A DNA stretch of 64,000 bases from Patiria miniata (GCF_015706575.1 NW_024037059.1:32808129-32872128), one strand, 5' to 3'; numbered from the stretch's first letter, positions 35,451 to 46,560 are shown. The notes: a model not told the origin generated them from the letters alone. A program made the numbers and translations.

Positions 35451-35704
35451 CTCAGACTGGACACATGGCCATTCTAGACCAATGAAATTACAGAATCCAA
35501 GCACACACTATAAACAAGTCAGGTGTGTTTACAAACACAAATGCCCCGCAACCGTGACTGTTCCCATGACCTAACACCACTCTTTTAACATCAACTTACA
35601 TGTACATGTACTTGGGTCACATGGAACGTTCATTGACAGCATTAGTGTTTTCTGTAGGTTTTATATAAATTAATCCCTATGTTCTCAGAATAAATACAAG
35701 ATTT

Positions 35705-36210
35705 CTATTGTTTTAGCCACTGTGACCTTGACCCTTGATATTTTGGCCCAAAATGCAATAGGCTTCTTAGGATTACCAAGAACAATCCACAAACCAAATT
35801 TGAAGTTCACATGTACAGTATTTCTCAAGTTATCGCGCTGACAAAATTCTTTTGTTTTAGCCGCTGTGACCTTGACCCTTGACCTTTCAACCCCCAATGC
35901 AATAGGCTTCGTAGGATTGCCAAGAACAATCCACAAACCAAATTTGAAGTTCACATGTAAAGTATTTCTCAAGTTATCGCGCTGAAAAATTTCTTTTGTT
36001 ATAGCCACTGTGACCTTGACCCTTGACCTTTCGGCCCCCAATGCAGTAGGCTTCTTAGGATTGCCAAGAACAATCCACAAACCAAATTTGAAGTTCACAT
36101 GTACAGTATTTCTCAAGTTATCGCGCTGACAAAATTCTTTTGTTTTAGCCACTGTGACCTTGACCCTTGACCTTTCAACCCCCAATGCAATAGGCTTCTT
36201 AAAATCCATA
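35705..36210. repeat. 144-bp tandem repeat with nuclear-receptor-type half-sites
   Basis: Three full units and part of a fourth begin at about 35711, 35855, 35999 and 36143, an exact 144-base step. Each unit starts with TGTGACCTTGACCCTTGACC; reversed, this is AGGTCAAGGGTCAAGGTCA, three half-sites spaced as DR1 and DR0. Since 144 is divisible by three, the minus strand stays open for 230 codons with a 48-residue period. I take that frame as a by-product of the period, not a gene. Confidence 0.85.
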
Positions 36211-36299
36211 TATCTATTTCGTGAAAAACTTGTGGGGTACCAAAACGGTACCCCCAAGTCGGAGGGCATTCCTTGTGGGGTACCTCCCATTGTTCCGGT

Positions 36300-36418
36300 A
36301 CCCCACAAGGCAGTGTTTGTACACGCACCCACGCACACACACACCCACCCACCCACCACCCAACCACGGAAGGACAAGGCGGAAACAGTATGCCCCTTTG
36401 GCTTTGCCGCGGGGCATA
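36300..36418 (+). repeat. CA/CCCA microsatellite with terminal hairpin
   Basis: A CA/CCCAC-type microsatellite (36320-36362) is followed by a hairpin at 36389-36418 with stem TATGCCCC/GGGGCATA and an inner TGGC/GCC pair. Just upstream, ggtacc-rich sequence forms further inverted repeats (36233-36310). Together with the 144-bp units to the left, this gives the order tandem core, microsatellite, hairpin. Confidence 0.65.
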
Positions 36419-36439
36419 AAAAGCATTTTATACCACTGT

Positions 36440-36705
36440 AGGTCTCAAAGCACTACACAATTATTACCCTGTTCATCTGGCCATCAGACCAGTTTTTTAT
36501 TTGCCACAACTCAAGATCAGCGCAATCTGGTCCTTACATATACAGGTACCCCTTTATACTCCTGGGTGGAGAGAGGCAACTGTAGTAAAGTGTCTTGCCC
36601 AAGAACACAAGCACCATGTTTCCTGTCAGGGTTCGAACTCATGTACCATGGCACATGAGTTGAACACCATAACCATAGGACCACAGCACTCTACCTAAAC
36701 TGGTT
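36440..36705 (-). mobile_element. tRNA-derived SINE-like repeat
   Basis: On the minus strand, GAGTTCGAACCC (36626-36640) matches a B box, and tggtcctatggttatgg near 36675 a degenerate A box. The plus strand carries the phrase aagtgtcttgcccaagaaca, which is common in SINE tails of many marine animals. One copy only in the window, so ends are approximate. Confidence 0.6.
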
Positions 36706-37930
36706 TTGGAAATGATCATGGAAATCGTGCCATGTGTAGTTTTTGTGTCATCACTTTCTGGAGTGCTTCAAACACTTGACTAATGGGAGCATTTAAGTAA
36801 GGAGTTTAGAGGATTAAATTCATTTTCAATAATAATCACCTTGACTCTAAAACCAATGGCATCCAACCTTTCATGCTGAGCCTTAAGAGTGTCTTCAGAC
36901 TAATGTCTTACGAAAAATGACAAAGTACCGGTATATTGGTGAGGCTGGAAAAGATTGATAGATATTGCGCACACCAGTGTTACAATTTTCAAAATTGAAC
37001 GTAGCAAGGCCTATTTTTCCAATTTCAACTAAAAGTAATAAACATATCACAATGACTTTTACCAGACACTTGGATCAATATAGGGGAAATAAATCCTGAA
37101 AGTTGCATGAAGATACCGTCTTCCAAACGGGAGAAATTAATTTTCAAAGATTTCACCCGCCAACGTGAACATGTCTGTGTACATGTAGTTTCATTCAAAA
37201 TAAAGTGTTACGTGACCTTTAGAAATCGCCCTTCGCAACCATATGGCTGTAAGGGCTGCATTATACACAAGCTTTGCTGTGTATCCAAATGTAGTCAATA
37301 GTGGACCTTGAAAATAGAGCATAATAGGGTCCACGACATGGTGAAGGTCTATAGTTAGAAATCATGTACAAAACCACTGGGGTTTCTTCAAACAAATATG
37401 AGCCTGTCCATGATATCAAAATCTCAGTACCCCACAGGTTTGAGACTTTATTGAAAACAAAAGTCAACAAAAATATCGTGAACCATACAAATTTCCTAAT
37501 CTGATAGATCATACATCGAGACACATTTGTTTTGTTGCGACAGTCACTGGACCATTGCTTCCAGGATTACAGGGAGGTTAATTATAGGTGAATTAAAAAT
37601 GCAAACAAAAGCTTGATCAAAGCAGTTAGGTATTCGAAAGTTAATCGGGCGAGGTGGTGAAGTGGGTGACGGGGCAAAGCCATCTCTTACAATGTGAACT
37701 AGAAAGCACTCAGAGAGCGCAAACCTCTGCCAAGGCTCAACAATTCCCCGCCATATTGTCAGTACACCCAAAAGAAATACTCACATATCCACTAGACTTC
37801 CATACTTTGTAAACCGTAACTGAAAAATTAAATCATTTTTTTTTATTAATTCTTTTACACTGTAGCGACTGCCCATTTAACTTTAACTATGTGCAACCCA
37901 CTGCCAAGGTCAACGGGTCAAGCATATTGA
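36706..37930. other. No gene seen
   Basis: AT-rich sequence with short open frames and no element ends. The phrase atagtggaccttgaaaatag near 37297 resembles generic low-copy repeats but could not be matched inside the window. Confidence 0.4.
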
Positions 37931-37931
37931 C

Positions 37932-38605
37932 AATGTTTTCACGAAGTGAAAAAAATCAATAATTTTTTGATTTTGAGTTTTGCTGGCCAATTTATTGCAC
38001 TTGACAAAAAGAAGAATTTGGCTGAGTTTCAAAGCGAAATATTGTTTACTTTTGTAATTATCGTAAGCAAACATTTGACAAAATGCCTGAAATACGTGTT
38101 TTTCTGTTTTCACAAAGTGACAAAAACTTACCTCGTTAGCAGGGCCAGAGGAGTAATGCATATTCTCTACACACGCGTTAGGATGGGAGTGGACGTGCGC
38201 GCCGTGAACGATGTTGATAAAGAACAGACACGCGCGCGCTGCAGTGCGTAAGACGTGCAGATGTAATAATTTCTTAGAACGTTTTATTATTTTCACGAAG
38301 TGACGAAGAGTGTGTACAACTTAATGGGACAAAAAAAGTGAGGCCTCTAGGTTTTGCTGTTTTCACGGGGTGAAGATTATCTTCATTGATCTTTATTAAT
38401 GAATTACAGTTTAATTAAGAGAGACTTCTAATAAACAACTTTGAAGAACATAGCATACGTTACTTGCCAATGCAAGAATTTCCTAAATCCATAACTAACA
38501 ACTAGTCGAAAAGGTGTTTTGAAAAAAGGATTAACTCCAAATGTGATTATCTCGGAATGACCTTTTTGCATGGTATTGAGGTTTTTGTCACTTCGTGAAA
38601 ACACC
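37932..38605. repeat. Array of TTTTCACGAAGTGA motifs
   Basis: The short palindromic core TCACnnnGTGA with a flanking TTTT occurs near 37933 (TTTTCACGAAGTGA), 38107 (TTTTCACAAAGTGA), 38289 (TTTTCACGAAGTGA), 38358 (TTTTCACGGGGTGA) and, reversed, near 38588. The main steps are about 174 and 182 bases. The sequence between motifs is not alike. Confidence 0.55.
38132..38238 (-). CDS. Candidate host exon (weak)
   Basis: On the minus strand an acceptor-like cgcactgcag precedes a 107-base open stretch that ends in a perfect donor GAG|GTAAGT at 38132/38131. The frame reads FFINIVHGAHVHSHPNACVE and then NMHYSSGPANE. The stretch is more GC-rich than its surroundings. It lies within the motif array of 37.9-38.6 kb, which weakens the case. 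It does not join in phase directly to the 40.2-kb exon. Confidence 0.25.
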
Positions 38606-38799
38606 GTTGATATACGTGGCATTGTACTTGACTGGTTGTGTTTGCACACATTCCCCACTCCCAGTCCACACGGTGTGTGCCCCAAACGCTCATGTACACT
38701 GCACACTGCGTTACCCACACAGGTACGTACATGTATATAGACACAGGCAATCTTTTCTACACAAAATGTGGTGAAGAATCCTTACAAAAATCCTGGATC

Positions 38800-38981
38800 C
38801 TCACCCAGATCCCATCTAATAGATTCGCACTTGTACCAAGGACTGCCCCTACACAAATTTTCATGGAAATCCGTCCACAACTCTTCGAGTTATCCTGTCC
38901 ACAGACAAACCAACCTACCAACCAACCAACAAACAAACAAACCGACACCCGTGAAAACATAACCTCACTGGCGGAGGTTAT
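38800..38981 (+). repeat. CCAA microsatellite and GAGGTTAT hairpin (HINE-like 3' end)
   Basis: 38800-38905 carries the widespread phrase around attttcatggaaatccgtcc and cgagttatcctgtccacag. A CCAA/CAAA microsatellite follows (38909-38942), and then a hairpin ATAACCTC/GAGGTTAT at 38959-38981. This arrangement is known to me as a very common 3' end of repeats in marine invertebrate genomes. Confidence 0.65.
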
Positions 38982-39190
38982 AAGAATGGATGTTTCTACT
39001 TGCATACCAAATTTGAAGAAAATGAAGCATTGCATGTTTGAGATTGGGGGGGGGGAACCATTCTCTCAGGCTGTGAAACGAGAAAAATGGCTATTTAAGG
39101 TTTATAGGGAACCCTCTTACGAAATTTAACCTGAACGGAAGTTGCTGTTGCCTGCTTGAAACCATAGCATCTATTTCCTATGCAAGTTAC

Positions 39191-39257
39191 CTTGATCTTT
39201 GGTTCTTTGGTCCAAGCCCAATCCCAGTTTTCTTTTTGAAATGACCCTTTACTTACT
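39191..39257 (-). CDS. Candidate host exon (weak)
   Basis: The minus strand reads SKGSFQKENWDWAWTKEPKI before a donor-like AAG|GTAACT at 39191/39190. The Trp-rich phrase looks coding, but the acceptor is poor and its exact start is unclear. It would lie just downstream of the 40.2-kb exon in the same gene. Confidence 0.25.
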
Positions 39258-40128
39258 GAGTTTTATGATAATAATACGGGTTACATTAATACTCCTGAAT
39301 CCAACCAATAGGATCCATACACTTTTAACCCAACCATGGTATTATAAACATCATTGTCAATGCATGGACACAGCCCTGGAATGGAATGATTTTTGTCAAC
39401 TCAATATGTGATAACTGGGCATATCCATTCAATTAAGTGCTCTCACTTCTAGAGTTGTTCCCCCTCTCCCTTTGAATCTTAGAAAATACTGCAGGGACAT
39501 ACACTAGTCTTTTTCACACTAAATCTAGTCGAAACCCATTCAAAATGATACTGGATGAAATGGTAGTGTTCAACAACTTGCCATTATTGCAGGGCTACCA
39601 CTTTCACTATTTGGTATATGCACAGAGCCTACATGTGTGGCTGAGGTGACACCGGGAAACTAAGTACTTAAATCAATGCATAAATAGTTATAAATGTAAG
39701 ATGAAAGACATTGCCATGATCAAAATATGAGTATGTCTCCTTGATAAAGTTTGCTATGGTGAAATGCTTATTGGTACAAATTTATATTAATAGAGCTAAG
39801 CTAGTTCCTCTTTTATGTTTTTCAACAGTCTATGCAATGAATCCCTTTTATGTGATTATAGACCCAACAATTAGCCCCGTACCCTGACTCATCTACCCTC
39901 TTGCCCACCCTTGGTTAGTTTCATTGCACCTTCAAACATTTTGAGGCAAGGATTTCACTTTAATTTTGTTGGTACACTCATATTTCTAGAACCTTCACTT
40001 TCTAAAGACATGATGAGTATTTAACATTTTTCTTTACTTGGGTTTAATACTTCATAGTGTGGTATATTATATATAGGGGCAAATGTACTAAAAATGGCAT
40101 GGATGGTTTGCCTTCAACGTTTACATAC
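39258..40128. other. No gene seen; probable intron
   Basis: AT-rich unique sequence. Nothing recognised beyond the flanking exon candidates. Confidence 0.4.
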
Positions 40129-40235
40129 CTTTGACTGAGAAAACTTTAGCCCAACACCTTCCATGGTAACTTGCAGAAGGCCACCTTGACCACTCTTAAC
40201 ATCTTGAATAGGAAATTCTCCCCCTAACTCTGGCT
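40129..40235 (-). CDS. MADD: MADD-like exon (C-terminal region)
   Basis: A 107-base minus-strand exon lies between the acceptor atattgtag and the donor AAG|GTATGT. It enters with two bases and then reads [18 protein letters not shown] and [17 protein letters not shown], ending in phase 0. From memory, the C-terminus of vertebrate MADD contains LLQVTLEGINLKF, followed by a PTB-like closing domain; the match over 13 residues is close. MADD is a large cytosolic DENN-domain exchange factor for Rab3/Rab27 with a death domain, acting in synaptic vesicle traffic and MAPK signalling. The final exons after this one were not found and may lie farther left or be missed. The assignment rests on recalled sequence and one short exon. 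Confidence 0.6.
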
Positions 40236-40779
40236 CTACAATATATAACAAATCAATATATAGTACACAAAGGTTATAATCAATCACCATGATGTAAAAT
40301 TAAAACAAATCCATAACACTTTTAACCATTAACAATAGTGTGTTGTTGATTAAAAATGGCACACAGAAAACAGACATTTCAATTCAGATGATTTTTATTT
40401 CAGATAGAATTGTTGGGCTGCAAAAAAGGTCTCCTTCAAGAAAGTGTGAAAGCGGTTGCAGCAATGGAGTTGGCAACCACACAAGACGGTCTTGATGGCA
40501 GAAAAGAACTATTCCTTCATATGATAAAAAGGCCTTAACTCAAGTTAGAAACATGAAGAGTGGTAACAAGCTGAGCATGACCAGGTCGCAAAATACCAGA
40601 TGATCCTTATTACTTTTGTAAAGAGAGGCAGACCCAAATACATCCAATGGGTGCATGTCTAAAAAAAGTATCTTACATGTGTACCTGCTTCAGAGGAAAG
40701 AAGGACACACTAAAATACTTAAACTAGAAGCCTAACACAGATCCAATACTAACTAGAGACAGAGCTCACATCTTTTTCA

Positions 40780-41140
40780 TATGTCATAAACTTTGCCACA
40801 ATAATCAACTGAAAATTCATTTTAAACATTTTTTTTCAACCTGCAGCTAGACGACATTACCGTTATTTCTTTTCTTAAGTACAACATAGCAAGAGACTAT
40901 AGTTGTTTAAAGCAAGTTCACACCTTTTCCACTTTCAAATTATAAGGCACTTCCGGATTGGACCGGAAGGAAGGGTCACGTGATTAGGCGCACACAAGAT
41001 AAAATGAAGATCCTAAATTATTCTATCAACTCCCGCAAAAGTCAAGTTCAGGTCTCACAAGGTTGATTTATATTGATTTTCAAAGATTAAATCTAGAAAT
41101 CTTTACTAGCTTGTAATTTAACACCCGATGATGTCATCAT
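40780..41140 (+). repeat. Repeat family related to 35.2-35.4 and 32.0-32.2 kb, copy 3
   Basis: 40910-41105 matches 35235-35440 well: aagcaagttcacacc, a ccggaaggaagggtcacgtga phrase, and the ttcaggtctc...ttgatttt...aaagattaaatct block. No hairpin was seen at this copy. Confidence 0.65.
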
Positions 41141-41544
41141 GAGTCAGAGTAATATGCACCACTTGACTAAAGGCTCGCATTTGTTGAGTTACCAACACTT
41201 GGTGATCGGGCCAAAACTATGTCATAGGACATTGCCCAATTGTGAATATGTTTATGTCAGAACGGAAAAAGGATCATGAAATTCAGCCTTTCCAGTCAGC
41301 AGTTAAAATGTGCGAACTGAATTCTGATTTAGATCAGAGAGGATACATGTTCATCATGAGGTGAAAAGAACTTCTGAAAATATAGAATTTATCATGCACC
41401 TTTAGTCGGGTAGGATGACATCGCAGCATTTTGAAGTGCAAGGTCAACAAGGTACTGGGTATCATTATTTTGTGGTAAAAGATAGTCATTAGACACAGAT
41501 CAAATGACGGATTTGAATTTTAAAGAAACAAAAAAACTCCCCCC

Positions 41545-42160
41545 ATCAAAGTGTGGGCCGATTCTACTAGCGAATACTTACCCGTAGAATATCACTACAT
41601 ATGGCTTATTCCCTGAAGGGTGCTAGCCATATGCTAAGATTTATTACCCACAGTACCTTGCCATACTTCCTCTTTTCTCGAGCATAAGATGCGTAAGTGA
41701 ACGCGTACGTGAGAGTGGAGAGGCGGGTGGGCACTCTACAAGAGTAGTCGCTAGTAGAATCAGCCCACACGATGGGGGGAGGGGGGGGGGGTTAAGGTGC
41801 AAAAATGAACGCGTTTGGTTAGTGGACCACTTTGAGAGAGATGGCATGCTGGCGACACCAGTGCAGTAGTTGCCATGTGAGTAGGCATGCGGGTAGGCTT
41901 GGGGAGTGTGTCCCGCCTTGCTGGTTGATGTAGGACACCACAGTCCTGTTGTCCCAGCGGATGAGAACAGATTGACCCTGCACTATGCAGTGAAAGCAGT
42001 GAAGGCCATTGAGGACTGCTGTCAGTTCGAGAAAATTGATGTGGTGCGCGGTCTGTGCTGAAGTCCAGGAACCCGCCGTCTGATGAGGTCTCGCCATTGG
42101 AAGGGAAGGGACTCGAGACGCTTGCGAGCTCCATCAGAGGGCAGAAATATGGCATGCAGA
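41545..42160 (-). mobile_element. Old DIRS fragment, left end plus RNase H region
   Basis: 41545-41780 holds a DIRS-type left terminal repeat and an inverted segment like an internal complementary region (gtgggccgattctac near 41552; gtagaatcagcccac near 41755). It is followed by a minus-strand RNase H-like region (41819-42097: FLELTAVLNGLHCF, RWDNRTVVSYINQQGGTH). The tyrosine recombinase and most of the pol region are missing, so it is an internally deleted, broken remnant. It belongs to the same subfamily as the 47.2-48.9 kb fragment. Confidence 0.75.
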
Positions 42161-42212
42161 AATGCTGCCTGTCTTGTCTCTATGTTGTGACGACACACAC
42201 GAGTAAGTTCGT

Positions 42213-42324
42213 GACCAACTCAGTCCATGACCAACTCGGTCTGTGACCAACTCGGTCCGTGACCAACTCGGTCCATGACCAACTCGGTTCGTGACCAACT
42301 CGATCCGTGATTAACTCGGTCCGT
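42213..42324. repeat. 16-bp minisatellite, seven units
   Basis: GACCAACTCGGTCCGT-type units repeat seven times with a 16-base step and a few substitutions. Each unit contains a short inverted repeat (gacc...ggtc). It lies just after the DIRS fragment. Confidence 0.9.
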
Positions 42325-42739
42325 GGCCCACATGAACAATGGCTAGTCTGAGAATCATCCATTCTCCACGCAGCCCATCTCCGGTAGAACGCCTGTCATT
42401 TCATTCCGAAATCAGGACTAAGATTATGATTGGTCAATTTCGATGCCACGTTTTTGGAATACAACAAGCTGAACAAAAATGCTACTCATTGCAGGCGTGA
42501 TGTTTACGCACGCAGGGAGCTTGCATTATGCACGTATACAAGGCGTATGCTGATTGGTCAGTTTCTTGAGGTCATACGCAGTCTAGTTGCATAATTAATA
42601 GCCTAATCTATTTACATATCATAGACCATGGTCGGCTTCGCCAGAACCAGGGTCTATCACATAGACTACACAATGGTCGCCAGCTAGTTACACTAATTTT
42701 ACTGTGTCTTATGCAGATTTCCGGCCTAGCCCGCCTGCG
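42325..42739. other. No gene seen
   Basis: Mixed sequence between minisatellite and SINE. The phrases gattggtc at 42428 and 42552 are short and common. Confidence 0.4.
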
Positions 42740-43115
42740 ATTTTTGTTCCCCAAACGACATCTGAATGGGGTGTATGCTGCATGACGTTTTGGACTTTAC
42801 TTCTCTTAAAAACATGAGAAAAAATATAACAATTAGAAAAAAGAAATGAATTTGAATGTAATGAAATTCAGACTTTATTGCCCTTAATAAAAATCCTCCA
42901 AAGCCTCAGATTAGAAAGAAAAAAACTCTGGTAAAACTGGTGATTTGAACCCATAACGCGAGAATCCCTTGCGGTACAAAATCAAGACCCTATCAGCTGA
43001 GCTATCGAACTGCTCGACAAATCCTGAATATTCATGGAAATATATACCTGTGTACCATCATAAAAGTATCATAGAGGGTGCTCAACAACCATGTAATGTG
43101 AGTGTGGTTTTGGAA
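42740..43115 (-). mobile_element. tRNA-derived SINE-like repeat, copy 2
   Basis: Same orientation and extent as 6976-7345. On the minus strand GATAGCTCAGCTGATAGGG and GGGTTCAAATC correspond to A and B boxes. Identity looks roughly 75-80% with several small indels, so neither copy is recent. Confidence 0.7.
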
Positions 43116-43534
43116 AAAGGTCACGTTGACCAGCCGTTGCTGGTGGTACAGCGCTAGCTACAGGCCTGCAGGCGCCACGCGATAAATCCTGCTGTGTTTA
43201 TCGGACAGCAGCAAAAAGTGGCAACATTTCGATCTCTTTCTTATTTAAATAAAGCAATTCCCATGAAATTATAAACAAAAAGTAACAAGAAAGAATTTCA
43301 CAAATATTTAGTTGAATTGTCAAATATGTTTTTTTTGGTAATGGCGATGATGTAAAACACCACTGCGGAGTTTGAATGAATGAAGGCTAAGATTATTTAT
43401 GAGGGGTTCCATATTTTTAAACAAAACTTTAAAGGATTTCCAGCAACCCCAAATGTACAAGATTATATCAATCATTTTGATAACGTCAGGCCTGAAACAG
43501 TTTCCAAAGGTAACGATCAATTGATGACAATGGG

Positions 43535-44965
43535 GTCGTTCAGACAACGTTTTAAATTCCCTATCGGTTGAACTCGATTCAGTGTAACTTTCTTGTTAAA
43601 ACGATGTCTGAACGCTTTTTTATTTAGACCGAATCGAGTTGAACTCGAAAATAAAACGGCAACTTAAACCCCCTCGGAGGGAGGGTTTAGAGAAAAACCA
43701 GAACGAGTTTATCTTCTAGTACGATGTCTGAACAGTTTTAGCTAAAACGCTTCCCGTTTTAACCAGCGCAGTGACCTGGAGTTACGTAACGCCTTCTCCG
43801 TGGCGCGCTTTTCTATTAAGCAAACAATGTCCTAATTCTCCTACAGTTAAAAAAATCCAATTTCAAGTCCAATTTCCGCAAGTTTTCTGACCACATGGTC
43901 TGAGTTTCACATCGTGCTCACTCGCACACACGATGCGATGACAAACATGTAGATGCCAACACAACAACCGCTAACCGGAGCATAATTATCATAATACACT
44001 AATATATTCAACTACCAGCAGTTTTTCCCCTGGCTAATGAACTGAGCGAGGTGGTAACAATTCAAGTTGATGATTAAAACGAAATTTACGCAGTCTGCAA
44101 ACTGAAAAGAATGCAGCGCTCACAAAAATGCGCGATGATTCCAAAAACACATCGAAATTGTGAGTTCTTGATACATGGAGTTAAAGGAAAATGCTCATAT
44201 ATTACACAAAACGAAAATTTTCAATTGATATTTCCTTTTTTGCCCATCTTCACAGCGAGGTGGTGATATTGGCAAAAATTGAGCGAGGTGGTCACTGAAA
44301 GTAGCGAGGTGGGCCACCTCATGTTTGAATGGGCAGGGGAAACACTGACTACCAGGAAAACCTTGGCGTTGATTGGTCAATATTGCAACATTAATATCAC
44401 GTGTATTTTCACGTGATGTTGTGCAGGCAAGTTGATGTATTAAACCTTGAGTGAAATCTGTTCAATGACATCTTGTTTCGAACACTGGTTTTCAAACAAC
44501 TTTTCAGAACATTTTTTGTCTTTTTGCACCACGAAAGGAACAGAAAATAGCCCCCAAAATGTAAACACAAATGGTGTATATGTAAGCCGATGTACGATAC
44601 TTCCCAAAAATGGGGAAATTGCCGCGGTGGACAAGTGACTGTCGTCCTGTTTATCGCGTGCCACGCTACATGACCGGCCAAGGCTGCGATGTCAAACACG
44701 GCATGGCAACACACATCACACGGTGAGGGGCTCAGACCATGTGTAGCGAACTGTTAAAATGGAAGAGTGAAGGCTCTTTTTAGCGCGCGTTTTTTGCCAA
44801 GGCGGATGTTTTACGTGACCTTAGAAACTGAGATAAACTGCTTCAAGTTGAACTTGCTGTACTTAAAACGATGTCTGGACGCTCGGTAGTTTTATTTTTA
44901 CGACGGGCCCCCCGTGGTGAGCGACCGTTTTAACTTTTACCATTTTAGCTAACACGGTGTCTGAA
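43535..44965. mobile_element. Non-autonomous TIR element with internal GTCTGAAC repeats
   Basis: The ends carry GTTCAGACAACGTTTTA on the left and TAACACGGTGTCTGAAC on the right. The phrase aacgatgtctgaac also occurs inside near 43600, 43720 and 44866, so sub-terminal repeats are likely. Short gagcgaggtggt phrases recur at 44045, 44258 and 44280. No transposase was found and no target duplication was certain. Confidence 0.45.
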
Positions 44966-45164
44966 CATGGCCAATGTTGCATTTTTTTTCTGCGCTGAGT
45001 GACTGGAGTACGGGCCCCACCCCGCCAGCAGCCTGCCTAGCCTCGGCACAAGTAGGTCATGCATGAAACTTTATTTTAACTTTAACAAGAGGGGAGGGGG
45101 CCGAACTGATTGATGCCCATGACGATACGTATCTTACTATAACAAAAAGGCACTAATATACAGT

Positions 45165-45305
45165 GTTGGAGCAAAGGCTTTGACCCTCAAGGCCAAGGCC
45201 AAGGCTTTGACCCTTAAGGCCAAGGCCAAGACCAAGGCTTTGACCCTCAAGCCTCGAGGCCAAGGCTTAACCCTCAAGGCCAAGGCCAAGGCCAAGGCCC
45301 TGTTA
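45165..45305. repeat. AAGGCC hexamer array, block 1
   Basis: Degenerate copies of CCAAGG/AAGGCC alternate with TTTGACCCTCAAG phrases. A matching block lies at 46235-46395. In overall design it mirrors the GAGTCC arrays at 15.4-16.7 kb. Confidence 0.75.
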
Positions 45306-45354
45306 TATGAAATGACCACTGATATAGAACTAATTATAGTCACATGAGTGACAC

Positions 45355-45682
45355 ATCATCACACAAGGGCGGATCCAGAACACAATTTTTTGGGGGGGGC
45401 AAAGAAATGTTGGTCCCCCCCAAAAAAGTGGGTCAAAAAATTATGGCTTGGGCTTCGGGCCCGCTTAAGGGCCCCGAAAAAAATTTTGGATTCGAGATGC
45501 TCTGTGGTGCGATTTGAGGCAATTTCTGACCATTTTAACTGATGTTTTTTTGAGGAAAAGATGGTGGTGTACTCATTGCCTGCCTTCATTACGACGTCAC
45601 ATAAAAAAAAATGGTTTCGTTTTTTTTTTTGGGGGGGGGGTATGGCCCCTTTTGGCCCCCCTGGATCCGCCCTTATCATCAC
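45355..45682. mobile_element. hAT-type MITE with 8-bp target duplication
   Basis: The termini AAGGGCGGATCCAG and CTGGATCCGCCCTT are inverted repeats. The flanks carry ATCATCAC at 45355-45362 and 45675-45682, an 8-bp duplication. Inside are G- and C-runs and a tttttttggggg tract. A single related end (CCTGGATCCGCCCCTG) occurs at 53182-53197. Confidence 0.8.
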
Positions 45683-46234
45683 GAATTGCTCGTTACGAAG
45701 AACAACATTTCTTTAATTGCAATCAACATGCTCGCATAGGCCTACACCATTTTATGACTGCACTGTATCTATTAAAGTATAAGTTCAGGTCTTTAATATG
45801 GTTTAACTAAACAAAATAATGATTTACTTCTATATTGACACACAATTCTCCCAAGTGTAACAAAAGGGGGATCCAAGAAACTGATTTAGGAAATTAGGAA
45901 ATTTTTATTTGCTGGCCCAACATGGTCAGAAATATCAGCATTATCTAAAACAGATACATGCAAATCTTTAGCACTTATCAGGGAGACATATACAACCAAT
46001 CAGATCTATTCCATAATTGTATGCAATTAAAGTGATCATCTCATTAGCCCCACAAGTGTACGGAATATTTTTGCAGCAAATCTACTACAATGGTAACAAA
46101 ATTTGATGCTACAAAAGTGGAAGTGTGCCCAACACACAAATCTATAGGGTGCTTCCCTCCTCCATGGTAATAGGATTAAAATGGTAACAGCAAAATTTCG
46201 AACAGATTTATCTGGAAAATGCAAAAATCTATGG
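45683..46234. other. No gene seen
   Basis: AT-rich sequence between the MITE and the second hexamer block; nothing recognised. Confidence 0.4.
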
Positions 46235-46395
46235 GCCTTGAAGAGCCTTGACTCAAAATTGCAAGGCCCTGAACCCTCAAGGCCAAGGCCAAGGCCAAGG
46301 CTTTTGCCCTCAAGCCTCGAGGCCAAGGCCAAGGCCCTAAAATCCAGCCTTAAGGCAGCCTTAAGGCCAAGGCCCAGCATCAAGGCACTACATCA
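46235..46395. repeat. AAGGCC hexamer array, block 2
   Basis: CAAGGC/CCAAGG hexamers with CCTCAAGCC(TCGAGG) phrases, alternating in the same way as block 1 about 1 kb upstream. The two blocks probably belong to one element that was later split by the MITE at 45.36 kb. Confidence 0.75.
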
Positions 46396-46492
46396 CTGCT
46401 AATATATTCCACTACTACAGGGGTTACAACTTTTAGTACATGATAATGTCGTGTTAAATCACGAAAATATCAATATACATGGCAATGGTTTT

Positions 46493-46560
46493 GCTGGTCC
46501 TAAAGGGCCAGCTAGAGTTCTCTTTGTACCTAACTAACTGACTGACTGACTGACTGATTG
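46493..46560 (-). repeat. Hairpin with (ACTG)n microsatellite
   Basis: A hairpin GCTGGTCC/GGGCCAGC with a taaa loop (46493-46512) is followed by a CTAA/CTGA microsatellite (46528-46560). This is the reverse of the order at 38.9 kb, as expected for a minus-strand copy. ACTG microsatellites are typical of HINE-type elements. Confidence 0.6.

Noticed and set aside
35685-36377. 230-codon open frame on the minus strand with 48-residue repeats
   Set aside because: The 144-bp satellite period keeps one frame open automatically; there is no domain, start context or splice support.
40404-40541. Plus-strand exon candidate (strong acceptor, 45 codons to a stop)
   Set aside because: The acceptor tract is good, but it lies antisense in the presumed MADD-like intron, has no partner exons or family match, and its length is within chance.
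42213-42324. CRISPR-like array
   Set aside because: Seven 16-bp units are directly adjacent without spacers, and the DNA is animal nuclear sequence; it is a minisatellite.
45137-45343. Ala-Leu repeat protein on the minus strand
   Set aside because: A direct reading of the AAGGCC hexamer array.
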